From assembly GCA_019155185.1 (NCBI GenBank), contig CM032808.1, forward strand, positions 12,280,607 to 12,344,606: a stretch of DNA of 64,000 bases, given 5' to 3'. Made by a program: the position numbers and the translations under genes. Source of the stretch: Beaufortia kweichowensis. Lineage: Eukaryota > Chordata > Actinopteri > Cypriniformes > Gastromyzontidae. Under the pieces are notes generated by a model. It was not told the DNA's origin. It did no database searches and saw nothing but the letters and a program-made list of their open reading frames with translations. Shown here in pieces: positions 28,452-39,872 of this stretch (within the stretch, counting starts at the first letter, position 1; each line of letters starts with the position of its first letter).

Positions 28452-28490
28452 TTTGGATAAAAGCGTCTGCTAAATGGGTAAATGTAAATG
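28452..28490 (+). repeat. L2/SINE-type 3' tail
   Basis: TTGGATAAAAGCGTCTGCTA, then AATG and TAAATG/TAAATG units. This is the well-known 3' end shared by teleost L2-related LINEs and the SINEs they mobilise. Another, more decayed example is at 31681-31728. Confidence 0.65.
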
Positions 28491-29099
28491 TATAATGTAT
28501 GTTCTAATTACTGTAAACGACACAAAAGTCATCTGTGTTGCAGATTTCTCTGCTTGCTCCTGCTGGTGGGCTTTTTCCCTGCTGTTTATAGTAATGCCCA
28601 CTAGATGTCCGTATGAGCAAAGAATTTTACTCCAAACACTTTCAGTGCACCACCGTAAACCAGAACCCAAGATACATTTTAATACGATAGAAATCAAATA
28701 GATTATGTTAGCGTTAAACAGTTTAAATAAAATAAATTACAATTTGTTTAAAACGCAGAAAACGCATAAGTAAACATGTTTTTTATTTATACGTAAAGTT
28801 CGGTGATTTATGCAAAGATTTCAGTATACTGCAGGTTGTTGTTTTTTTAAAATCGTGTTTTATCCGTGTAAACATGTGGGCCTGGATTCTTCACAGTGTT
28901 ATTAATATTGTGTCATTTGTTTTTAATATTTTTTTATTTAATATAGTTATTAGTAACATTGCGTATATTATATGTAATACTTGTAGCTGTTACGTGGTTT
29001 GCGCTTCCCTTTTACGATTCTCTTGAATTGCTCATTGAGCTACTTGAGAAGTGCATTGACGAACACGTGCAGTGACTGTTACGCAATCTGCTGAAAAAC

Positions 29100-29850
29100 A
29101 CGACAGCCATGTGACTGTTTTCCGATTGGATCCTGTGTGACCAATCAAAATGCATCCACCTATCAGGAAGCTGGTGGGCGTGTCCAGAGTCCTGCAAACA
29201 TTTGAGAGTGTACAACCAGTACTGTGTCACACTCCTATGACTACTACATAGGGGTTTAAGCCCAGCCTTATTCTAAGCGTTTACGAATTGTAGGTATGTT
29301 GCTTAAAAATAGGCGGTTTCCCAAAAGCACAAAAGGGAGGAAACTGTTTCGTTTTAATATACTGTCACAAAAATGTGTTCTGTGTTCTCCAATGCACAGC
29401 ACTAAATAACAACTGTCTGGACCGGACATACGCATGTCGATACATCCATAATAAATGACATATTTCTCGAGTTAATAAATCTGACCAAATGAAACTCATC
29501 CAGCGTTTCTTCCACGTGACTGTGGCGAGCGAGGCGTTGCCAAGGGGAAGTGACGTCACAGCGCTACGTTCGTGTTCACCACAAGAGAGATACGAGGCCT
29601 GTGACAGCTACGTTCCTCACGACGGAGACAGGGATCTGCTGTTAAAATCCGCTTCCATCTTCTTTAAAATCCGATAAAATTATGATGAAACCACCGAGAG
29701 CATAATCTACACAGTCTAAGCTTTCGTCTGATCACAATATTGTGACATTTCGGGCTTTTCTACATTATAAAAGGAATGGTGAAAAGTGAACTCCGTCGGA
29801 AGAATCCGAATTCTCCTCAGGGATTCGGGGGGTTGGGGTCGCGTAAAGCT
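29100..29850 (+). promoter_or_regulatory. csnk1d: csnk1d promoter region (E-box, CRE, CCAAT boxes)
   Basis: A CpG-richer segment leads into the csnk1d 5'UTR. It contains an inverted CCAAT (ATTGG near 29125) and CCAAT near 29140, a canonical E-box CACGTG (29513-29518) and a full palindromic cAMP-response element TGACGTCA (29551-29558). No TATA box lies in the expected place, consistent with a housekeeping-type promoter. Transcription probably starts between about 29560 and 29800. Confidence 0.5.
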
Positions 29851-29980
29851 AAAAAGGATTATAGTGTTTAAATAACGTTTGTTGGTAAGGTAAAGACGAA
29901 TTTTTAGGACTGACAGCGTCTGGTTTTATAAAAAAGTAACTGAAATATACAGTCGAGCGACCCGAAACCAGTAAACAACG

Positions 29981-32900
29981 ATGGAGCTACGAGTTGGAAA
30001 CAGATACAGACTGGGCAGAAAAATTGGAAGTGGTTCATTTGGAGACATTTATCTGGGTAAATATATATATCTAAACGCTTTTACTCCGTTGCTATAAAGC
30101 TGTCACTTGAATGACACCAATAATATGCTGTATTGTTTCATGTATCTGTCAACTGTAAATGTCATTGCTCTTTTCTCAGCAGTTTCTGTAATGGTCTTCT
30201 TATGATGTCCATTTCTCAGTGTAATGACATGTCTTCCAACCATCAACACGTCACATTTAAAGCTATTGAACTTGCTGGATACATGAAGTTGTTTTCAGGC
30301 ACATACAATGGTTGAACTGTGCTGTAAATAACTTGAAACACTACAGGATGTCATATGTGACACTGCCTGTAAAAACCCACCTAAAGTCATTTTTTGTGAT
30401 TTGCTGTTTTCTACATAAAATAATCATACATGATGTAAAAAAAACACTCTCTGAAAATATAACCTTAATATCTTTCATATTGACTGAGTAATGACATGTC
30501 AATGCTTGAAATCATAGTGATATTTATAGATGAAATCAAACTTTGATGCTTGTTATCTCATCATTTTTGTTTTGAGACTTGAGAGCCTGGTTTTCACAGA
30601 CGGGACATATTCTTTTGGTGTAAGTTTCTGCTGTTTGAGTGGTTGAAATGACAGCAGTGAACCTGTTTTGTTAGAAACGTCAATGTGGGATTTCAAACAA
30701 GTGCAGGACTACTCTATTAATGGACCTTACCTGTCCATACCGGTTTAAATGTGAGCATGAATCACCCAAAAGGCCAAACCTGACATGTTTAGTGAGCTTG
30801 CTTGGTTTGGATGGACACGCCAACCTGGGCTGATTGACATGCTTGAAGCTAATGCAGTCAATGATGCTACAAACAGATCCCCCTAGTGTTTAATCCAGTC
30901 CCTTATTCCTGATCATCGGGTGAATCTTGTTAAAATTATGCTTTAAACAATGACACGTGATGAAGCTACAGAGTTAGTAACAAGAGGAACTTTATTTATT
31001 TAGTGGATGGACCTTTTCTGGTTTCATCTCTATAGGGTACATCAGTTTCACACAGGAGGATGTTCTTGGTTATTTGGGTATCTGTGGCTGACATTTAGAG
31101 ATTACACTGATGACAATAGAGGGCCATTGTTGTATGGTTTCCCAACCCTTTATTGAAACAAACTAGGTTATTATGTAAGCTTTTATATTTTAACAGACTT
31201 ATGTCTGTGCAAATATGGGCTGAGCAATTTGATAGTCTGCTGTCATTCAACTACTACGGTCTACTTTTTAATCGTCATAATTTTTCTTCTTAACCCATAT
31301 TGCAGTGAGTTTTGCTTATCCAAAAATAAAAAATTATTTTCATCTGTTTAATCACCCTCATGTCGTTCAAAACCTGTATATGACACTTTTATTTCTCTGG
31401 AACACAAAAGAAGATATTTTAAGAAATGTGGCTGTGGTTGTGTACAAACAATGCAAGTCAACGTGAGACAGTGATGTTTGGTTTTTCAACTTTAAACATT
31501 GTCTTAAAAAATCAGTCTTTTGTGTTCTGCTGAATAAAAATGTCATACAGGTTTAAAATGGCATGAGAGATACTTTTTTTTTTTTGTCTGAGCTATCTCT
31601 TAAATTTTGCTGTGCTTAAAAAACCCGTAAACTTTCTAAAGCACCTTTTCGTAGTATTGTTTCCTCTAATGATGTATATTTGTAAGTAGCTTTGAGTAAA
31701 TTGCGTCAGCTAAATGTAAATGTAAATCAAACTATAACCACTCATCAGGCTCAAATCTAATCAGCTTACTCCGTTTTGATAAACAAGCACTGTTTGCTAT
31801 GTTTACAAGAGGCCTTTGATCACCATGATGTTACGGCCTTGTGTTAAACTGTGGCGAGCCCTTTATCCTAAAGCTTTCTGGCTGATATAGAGTTGTTTCA
31901 ATCTCTTGTGTGTCAACAGGGCTTGGCGGGTGTGGTGAGATTGTAAACTCCATCTGCTCTGTTACTTCTGTTTCATAACTGCACCCCCTCTTTCACATGT
32001 GACCATCATTAAGTGAGATGAAATTTTGAAGGTGGTGCTGCAGAATGTGAATATATATATATATATATCATGTGCAGTCATGCACTCAAATTGGCTTTAA
32101 TCATCTGACGCATTATTAAAGGTGATCAGGATCGAATCCAGCCAGAGTGAACTGGTTTGATCTTCTGCCAGTCCCCTGGGCGAGATGTTACTGTCCTTGA
32201 CGGATCATCCAATAGTCACCTTGAATGTAGTACCTCTCCCTTTTTTGCTGGAATTCCTAGACCAATCCCATGCTTGCATCACCTGGCGTCATGGGATGCC
32301 TCAGGTGTGTGAATTACCCAGGAATGCCTCATTCATCTATAGCTCCGGTTTCAATTTGTCAGCCTTTATGTAACCAAGTGTTTGGGACGTTTCAGTTTGG
32401 CTTTATGATATTGGTCTTTATGTTCATATGTTGTGATTGACACCTGGTTTAAAATTTTAGCACCAGATCTCATTCAGCTTCCTGGCTGCATTATAAAACT
32501 TTATCTGCTATGATATCTGTTTCATAGTCTTGAGCATGTGGACTGTTTTGGAAGATGAACTAGATGTGCCTTTTCGTGTTATTCTCCAAAATGGCCCATT
32601 TGCAAAGTCAAATGTTGGTGGAGGTGCGTTTCACCTTTTTTAAGGGCGCTCTAATATAACATACTTATGTTTTTTATCATGGCTGTAAAACTGTGATGCT
32701 GGAACAGAACTATGTTATTTACATTGTTTATAGGCCGGGATAGGTTTTCGCTTGCTCGCTTACCATTGCAACAGTATTGGAAGTGTGTTTCTCTTACGAT
32801 CTTAATGTAATCAAAGAGTACTGACTGTTTGTGCTTCTCGTACTATTGAGTAAATGTCTGTACTTTGCTGAGATGTGGGCTTATGCCTGACTTGCTTGAA

Positions 32901-35900
32901 ATGTTTGTTTGCTAACAGCTCGAGTTAATCTCATCCCGAGTACCAGTATGTTTCTTTTTAAAATCTTAGGAACTGGCAGAACAGGTCATTGAGTTTCAGT
33001 TTAGACGAGCATGAATAGTAGCTTGTGCCAAGTCTGGAACATAGTTATAAAACAAACAGTTCCAGTCCTGAATGCTCATTGGTCAATATAGATCTGTGTT
33101 GTAGTCCACAGTGTCATAAGTTATAATGCAAAACATAGCAGATGGATGGCACTGAATTTGCCTAAAATGTTGTTAAAAATGTATTACACGTTACTGACCT
33201 TTAATAGTCTCTCAACGCCTATTCATTTTTACCATAGAAAAGGGTTTGTGTTCCACTGCCGGATATCATACAGGTTCATAACAACATGCGGGTTTGTAAA
33301 TTAAGGAATTTTCATTATTGATTTAGCTCCAATTTGTTTGTGGCCCCCAAAGAAACTCTGTCATATGTGCATAAAGTATAAAGGTCTATTTATTATGATC
33401 TGGAGTGACGTCAGTTTGTACGATCTGATCTATTCACTGTTTTAACTGGTATGTTTCCTTCTCTCACCCCAGGCACAGATATTTCAGTTGGAGAGGAAGT
33501 GGCCATCAAACTGGAATGTGTGAAGACAAAACACCCACAGCTCCACATCGAGAGCAAGATTTACAAGATGATGCAGGGTGGAGGTAATGAGAACAGTTTT
33601 GTCAGTGAATCGGGTCTGGGGGTTTAATAAATCAATATGATCTGTTTAACATTGTTGGTTTAAAACAGCCCAGCATGTGTGATTTGTGTGTGGTGGTTGT
33701 CCTTGCAGTTGGCATCCCAACCATAAAGTGGTGTGGGGCGGAAGGAGATTATAATGTGATGGTGATGGAGCTGCTGGGCCCTAGTCTGGAGGACCTGTTC
33801 AATTTCTGCTCCAGGAAATTCAGTCTGAAGACTGTCCTGCTTTTGGCTGATCAGATGGTATGAAAATCATGTTCAGTAATCTGAGAATTCACTGTGTATG
33901 TGCTTTTTTGCCATATATCATGGCTTAGTCAGTGTCTTATAAAGTGTCTTTTCACAATTATGTACTGTAGATTAGCCGCATCGAGTACATCCACTCCAAG
34001 AACTTCATACACAGAGATGTAAAGCCTGATAACTTTCTGATGGGCCTGGGAAAGAAAGGCAACCTGGTCTACATCATTGACTTCGGTCTGGCCAAGAAAT
34101 ACCGTGATGCACGGACGCACCAGCACATTCCCTATCGTGAGAACAAGAATCTCACAGGCACTGCACGCTATGCATCCATCAACACACATCTTGGCATTGG
34201 TAAGAACACATGTAGACTGTGTTTCGAATGGAATACTATCTTATTACTTGCTGTGTACTACTACTACTTGAAATTAAAAAGTAATGCTTTAAATTTTTAA
34301 TGCTTCAAATTGTGGTATGCTACTTTTTTATTCATTTGGCAGTCTGATGTAAAAATGTAGGCAAATATTACTTCTGCCTTATTCAGAAAGATTTTAAATA
34401 GAAGTAAAGGACACAACGGGAAGTGTTTTAACTCATACTTGTAGTGTAAGCTTGTGACCCAGATTAGTAGCAAGAGAACATGATGCCCTGCCTGTGATTT
34501 GATATTTTAACAGTCAATTTTTCTTCCTGTTAGTCTGCCGGCTCGGTGTTACATCTCTATGTGCTCATGCTTGGATGCACATATATTTTTAGCATTTTTC
34601 CAGGGATTTTAATGTGTGCACGTTTGCTTTGACATGAATGCTTATTTGTGAATCATTACACTGGTACTAGGTTTACATTTTCTTTTCTTGCTTCATATAA
34701 GCTGTGTATCTGTTTCTACAGAGCAGTCCCGGCGTGATGACCTAGAGTCTCTCGGCTATGTGCTCATGTACTTCAACTTGGGATCGCTGCCCTGGCAGGG
34801 ACTTAAAGCCGCTACCAAGAGACAGAAGTATGAGCGTATCAGCGAGAAGAAAATGTCCACCCCCATTGAAGTTCTCTGCAAGGGCTACCCATGTATGTAT
34901 AAGCTTTGATGTATAACTTTAGCAACTCTTCACTATAGATCGGTATTAGAAAAGGTGCCTGACAGGTGTCAGCTGTCATAGCTAGATTGTAATGTGGATG
35001 TGTTTTTGCCCCACAGCTGAATTTGCCACTTACCTCAACTTCTGTCGGTCACTGCGATTTGATGATAAGCCAGACTATTCGTACCTAAGGCAGCTCTTCA
35101 GAAATCTGTTCCACAGACAGGGATTTTCCTACGACTACGTGTTTGATTGGAACATGCTTAAGTTTGTAAGTACATGTTAACAGATTACACAACTGGTTCT
35201 AAATAGTAGTTTCTGTTCATAATAATCATTTCTGTTCAGTTATGCACTTCTTATTTATATGCAGAATATTTGGCTATGCTTGCATTTCATATAGTAGTTT
35301 GACTACTGTAGGAAGTACACCTTTAAAAGTGGCATTTTTCTTTATTTATCTTTGTCTCTTCCAGGGGGCCAACCGTACAGCAGAGGAAGCAGAGCGTGAG
35401 AGGAGAGAGAGGGATGAGCGCATGAGACATAGCAGGAATCCTGCCGCTCGAGGCATCCCAGCAGCCTCAGGCAGACCCCGCCCCACACAGGATGGAGCTC
35501 CGCCCACCCCACTCACACCCACCTCTCACACAGGTAAGCACATAATTCTTGTAATTTCCCAGACAATATATGATGAATCCTGCTGGCTTTTTGGACACCA
35601 TCATAAAGCATTGCCTTTTGCATCCCGCTGTATCTTATAGCAAACACATCCTCACCGAGACCAGTCACTGGCATGGAGCGCGAGCGGAAAGTCAGCATGC
35701 GGCTTCATCGCGGCGCTCCGGTGAACGTGTCGTCCTCAGACTTGACGGGACGGCAAGACACTTCCCGCATGTCCACATCACAGGTGACAAATCCTTAATA
35801 AGCCCTAGTTTTCACTGGTCAAAGATGCCATCTTAGACCAGCATAGAGAAAGTTTCAAAAGATATCTTGCTTAATGTAAAAAGTAACATGAACTACTCTG

Positions 35901-36380
35901 TTCCTCCCTCGTTTATATCAAGTATCTACTGGACAGAATTTTGCCTTTCTTTGTCTTTCATGGAAGTGAGTTCTGTAGCCTTTAAAGGATTACACTTAGA
36001 ATGCGTAGTTCTACAAATCAATTAGAATAGTAAATGCATGATAAAGTATAAGTATATATTATAATAATTATGTAATTAATTATATTAATTATATGTATAT
36101 AATTATATAATTATATGAAAGAGGCTTAAAGCCTAAAAATGATACTGTTAAGATGAAATTATATTTGAAAAGGAGCTTCAAGGAAACGCTCAATCTTACA
36201 TTCCTATTTCTTGAAAAATTAATCTTTGCAACACTTTAAACATTATTAACTTTCGGTATGGTATGATTTTGGGATTGTGAAATGTCAGTGCACAAATGAC
36301 TGTTGTTGGGGTATAAAGCCATAATTTGTTTTTATTTTTAATCTTAGAATAGCATTCCCTTCGATCACCACGGCAAGTAG
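29981..36380 (+). CDS. csnk1d: Casein kinase 1 isoform delta
   Basis: Nine coding exons (29981-30056, 33473-33583, 33709-33857, 33971-34199, 34722-34892, 35017-35165, 35365-35533, 35641-35783, 36348-36380) join in frame to 409 codons plus stop, exactly the length of human CK1δ isoform 2. Visible elements: glycine loop GSGSFG (16-21), ATP lysine K38 in [14 protein letters not shown] catalytic loop, DFG, the CK1-specific substrate loop around [11 protein letters not shown], the TKRQKYERI nuclear-localisation-like segment, and a Ser/Thr-rich autoregulatory tail ending [10 protein letters not shown]. That ending distinguishes delta from epsilon. CK1δ is a cytosolic/nuclear/centrosomal Ser/Thr kinase that phosphorylates PER proteins and Wnt and vesicle-traffic components. 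Intron 1 is large (3.4 kb). The last coding exon continues to a donor at 36419 (CACCAG|GTGAGT), so it is a cassette exon. Confidence 0.97.
30345..30610 (+). repeat. Dispersed cyprinid repeat, copy 1 (csnk1d intron 1)
   Basis: Shares long similarity (TTTTCTACATAAAAT, GTAATGACATGTCAA, TTGAAATCATAGTGA) with 44700-44905 and, in reverse orientation, 60062-60250. It begins with ATGTGAC, the common start of this family. No coding capacity. Confidence 0.75.
31318..31601. mobile_element. Palindromic cyprinid MITE, copy 3 (csnk1d intron 1)
   Basis: Contains CACCCTCATGTCGTTCAAAA, GGAACACAAAAGAAGATATT and, on the other half, TTTTGTGTTCTGCTGAATAA, GTCATACAGGTTTAAAATGG and TGAGCTATCTCTTAA. This is the family seen at 7449 and 59781, with degraded ends. 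A decayed SINE/L2-type tail follows at 31681-31728. Confidence 0.75.
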
Positions 36381-36544
36381 TTGCTTGTCACGCCCTTGTG
36401 TGAAGGCAGGCGCACCAGGTGAGTTCAGCTGGCTAAAGAACAACCTGTGATGCAGTGATGACATTTTTAAGATTTATCTTGCTGTGTCTTTTTTGGGTTT
36501 TTTTGTTGTTACTTAAACTGTTTTTTGTTTTTCTTATGTTACAG

Positions 36545-36649
36545 ATTGTCTCCATGTCCCAGACGCCTCCACCTTGCAATATGGAGCACGATGGGCAGCC
36601 TAACTACCCATGGCTGATTGACAGCTCTTCACCATCAGCTAATAAATAG
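36545..36649 (+). CDS. csnk1d: Alternative terminal coding exon of csnk1d (or 3'UTR exon)
   Basis: After a TTATGTTACAG acceptor the sequence is open in phase 0 for 34 codons (starting IVSMSQTPPPC, ending SSPSANK) and stops at TAG 36647-36649. Exon 8 ends in phase 0 (…TSQ), so skipping the 36348-36418 cassette would fuse this tail to residue 399 and give a 433-residue isoform. If the cassette is included, its TAG makes this exon 3'UTR. In human CSNK1D the δ1/δ2 tails arise by the same cassette choice, and δ1 also continues with Ile after SQ. The rest of this tail is not similar to the human δ1 tail as I remember it. Confidence 0.6.
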   Translation: MVSMSQTPPPCNMEHDGQPNYPWLIDSSSPSANK

Positions 36650-37990
36650 AGCAGTCAGTCTCTCTCTTCTATTGACGAAACCAAAATGGTGTAAAACCAA
36701 CGTAACCTCTTTGCTTACAGGCGTGCTCTCTCTGTCTGTCATTCATTCTCATTTTTTGTTTACTTTACACTTTAAATGTTCCTGTGGACATGAGAGCGAA
36801 GGCCTGTTGCGACTGTCATTAGGTTGACCAATCGGAGACTGGATCAGCCAGCCACACAACACAGTGTCATCTTCTGCGTCCTTCCTTCACATTACCACAA
36901 TATACATTCATTGCTGCACAACTTTCTCTGGTTCAGGCTCCTCTTAATTGAGGCTATGTATCGTCTACGTGGTTTAAACAAGTCTCTTTGTTTCTTTGTA
37001 TACTGGGTTTTCTTTTGTATTTTAACCTGTCCAACAGACGAGTGCGTCTGATGGCGTTGTATTGGGTTCACTTTAAATTTATTATTTACTCCGTGTATTT
37101 ATTTTTTACTATACATTTTAATAGCCCTTTGTAACTGGTGAGCTCATACAGGTTTCTTTTTCAGGGCCAAATCTATTCATAAATTGACTCTATGTCCTTA
37201 TACAGGGACCCTGTGAAACTCACCAGTTTGTCTGCTCTATTGATCTCTAACTGTACAATATTTCCCTCCCTCTTTATTGTGTGTCTTCTGTTTCTAAGCT
37301 GTGAAATAACTGTAAAATATTTGTGTAAATGTTTCATGCAGCTCTTGTAGAAAGACTACAAAACAGCCACCGATGGTTTGAGTCTGAAATTTATCACCAG
37401 TTTTTTATTCCACACTTTCATTAAGCCACTAAAATGAAGTGCCAGACATTGGGGGTTTCATACGTTGTAAACTTGAACTTTGATGCTGGTTTGATTCTCG
37501 AATGAAGACCATGTTCAGAACGTGTTGGGAGTTTTCTGCATAGAAGAATGTGGATGCAAGTATTCTTGCGCGAGTCCTGTGTGATTCGTGAGATGTTTTA
37601 AGTGGTGTTTTGGAAGCAAATAAGTAAGTGTTGGACATACAGATCATTTTTGCAAAGGTTGAATGGAATCAAATCAAGTCTTACTCTAAAGTTCATCTGT
37701 GATTTCCCTCTTTTAAAGAAATTTTTCAGCACTGATGTGGCTTTTCTATTGCACCTTGAAAGCTGGTCTGGTCATCTCTACTGTTTTCACATCATCTGTT
37801 AAGGGGACTTTGGCGACTTCCTAAGTAAAGTTTTTATCCATCTAATTCTTCCTCTTTCTAGCCCATGGCTGTTTTGGGCTCCACACACTTTTGTGGAAGT
37901 CATGCCAATTTGTCAGTCCTGTAATTTGTATTACCACCGTATTTGTGTATTTTAAACAGTGTAAATAAATGAATTACTTGTATTTGTTTG
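36650..37990 (+). other. csnk1d: csnk1d 3'UTR
   Basis: Non-coding sequence after both alternative stop codons. A poly(A) signal AATAAA at 37964-37969 follows TGTATTTTAAACAGTG-type AU-rich text, so cleavage is expected near 37985. Short open frames in it are not genes. Confidence 0.65.
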
Positions 37991-38793
37991 TAGTGGCATC
38001 ATTTTTGTTTTTTGGCAAGAGAAAGTAATGTATATTTATTTTCATTTGAGATAAATTGCAGTTATCTTACTAACTTACCATATTCATATAAAAGCAGGGT
38101 TGCAGCTTTATTTTTGACCATAGGGTTTTAAAAAGGATGAACAAGTTAATTTGGTGCCTTATTGTGATTGAAACTATGCAGGAAATCAGAACTGACCAAT
38201 GCTAAAAGCACATGATGTGTCGGATGAGTCACCGCTCAGTCCCGTGTCTGGATATTTAATCTTATGCATAGTGTATATATATCCAACCCTGATAAAACAC
38301 ACCTGACCCAGCTAATCAGAGTTCAGTTGAAAATTCCAGACAGATGTATTGTGAAAGTGTGACTGGAGCCAAATGCTTCCGTAAGGTACACCAGCAACAG
38401 GATTGAGTACCCCTCACTTAAGGTCTTTAGACTCGATGCATTTACAGATGGACACCAGCTGGACTGAACTCAAAATACTGCGTAAATCCTGTGCTAATAG
38501 GATTTGCGACTCACGGTCCACCTCTCTGTGGACCGTCTTGTGGGGTAAACGGTGTGATTACTTTTATATCGTTTTCTTAATGTACAGCATTATATTGCAA
38601 CTTCTACTGATTGAAAATGCATTTTACTCAATGAAGATTTTGACTTGTAAAAATTTAGCGTGTATGGCATGAAGATGCACTAATATTGTTAAAAATGTAT
38701 AGAAGGCAAAAAACAGACAAGGTTCAGTGGAGAGGGATGAGATGTAATTTATTCTAAAACCAATTATATGACTTAAGGCACAACCAAAAATAT
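37991..38793. other. Gap between convergent csnk1d and slc16a3; hAT-like repeat fragment at about 38281-38420
   Basis: No gene is supported. About 38281-38420 contains ACACACCTGACCCAGCTAAT and GGATTGAGTACCCCTC, the text of a common cyprinid non-autonomous DNA element. The remainder is AT-rich. Confidence 0.45.
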
Positions 38794-38822
38794 CTGTCTT
38801 TATTATAAGAAAATAAAGACAG
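38794..38822. terminator. Palindromic two-strand poly(A) signal between convergent genes
   Basis: A perfect 11-bp inverted repeat, CTGTCTTTATT (38794-38804) and AATAAAGACAG (38812-38822), with a 7-nt loop. It places AATAAA on the + strand (38812-38817) and on the - strand (TTTATT at 38799-38804). The - strand signal suits slc16a3, whose stop is 1.07 kb away. The + strand copy could catch csnk1d read-through. Confidence 0.5.
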
Positions 38823-39872
38823 AAGAGTATCCCTACACAGTCTGCTGGTGAGATAAGTTTGGATAGATATTAACCATCTCTGTCATTGTTTTTATGGTGG
38901 TATTTGCTGTCTGAAAGGGTGCCCAATGAAATGTCTATACAAGAACTAAAAAAAAAGTGACATTTCAGAAGTACAAGCACATGAATGGTCCTTTCCTTGC
39001 CATCGATGCAGTTGGTCAGAAAACATTGACATTTAAGTAAGTTTAAATAATAAAACAAATAAAATGTGCTGTTGTAGCTGCCAACTGACATCAACATTTT
39101 ATGAATACTGAGAATGATGAAATAGAAAAAACTACAAAAATTTGTCCAACAGTTACATAATTTCAAACACTACTTAAGTACTTAAAGCATATCTGAATTT
39201 TGTAAATTCATAATACACATTTATGCGCTCAATTTAAAGAGACTAAAACTAGGACTGTGTTTCATACAAATCTGGTCAATGGTTCCAATTTTTGCATTTC
39301 AAAGTCCACAAGTCTGTCAAGATTTGTCTGAAACACGTCTTTCTCTCTCTACGAATAAATAATCTCCTAACACGCTTGTGCTCTCTTAGGACCAATCTGA
39401 AATATTACAGTAGATAAAATTACAACAATCCACATCAGCAAACGGTTTATGCCACAAAGAAGCAAGCCGATAATCTTAGGTAAAATGTTGGTGCCCTGCT
39501 CTAGTGTGGAGTGTATAACATTGCTGCCACTAGAGCAAATTTTAAAAGATTTTAAAAATCTCTCCTACAATTCTCTAGATCGCCAAAAAAAACAACCACC
39601 CACCTTTATAAACTAAACTGACTGTAACAAAATCCTGACATCTATCAGAGCAGGGATGGGCCTTTAAAAATCACTTAGTCTAGACGCATATGCTATCTGA
39701 AAGCAGTTCTCCGCAACCAGCTGAAAAACACACTCAAAGCGTGATAGAGAAAAGCGTACGTCACAACATCAAACACATTTATGAGAGTTTAACATCTCAT
39801 TTTTCACTGACCAAGCATGTTCATGGGCCCTACTGGGGAGGTTTTGTCATCTATTGTTCTACAGTAGCATCT
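38823..39872 (-). other. slc16a3: Probable slc16a3 3'UTR
   Basis: Non-coding - strand sequence between the TGA at 39875-39873 and the nearest convincing - strand poly(A) signal at 38804-38799. No open exon or repeat family was recognised. Confidence 0.45.
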
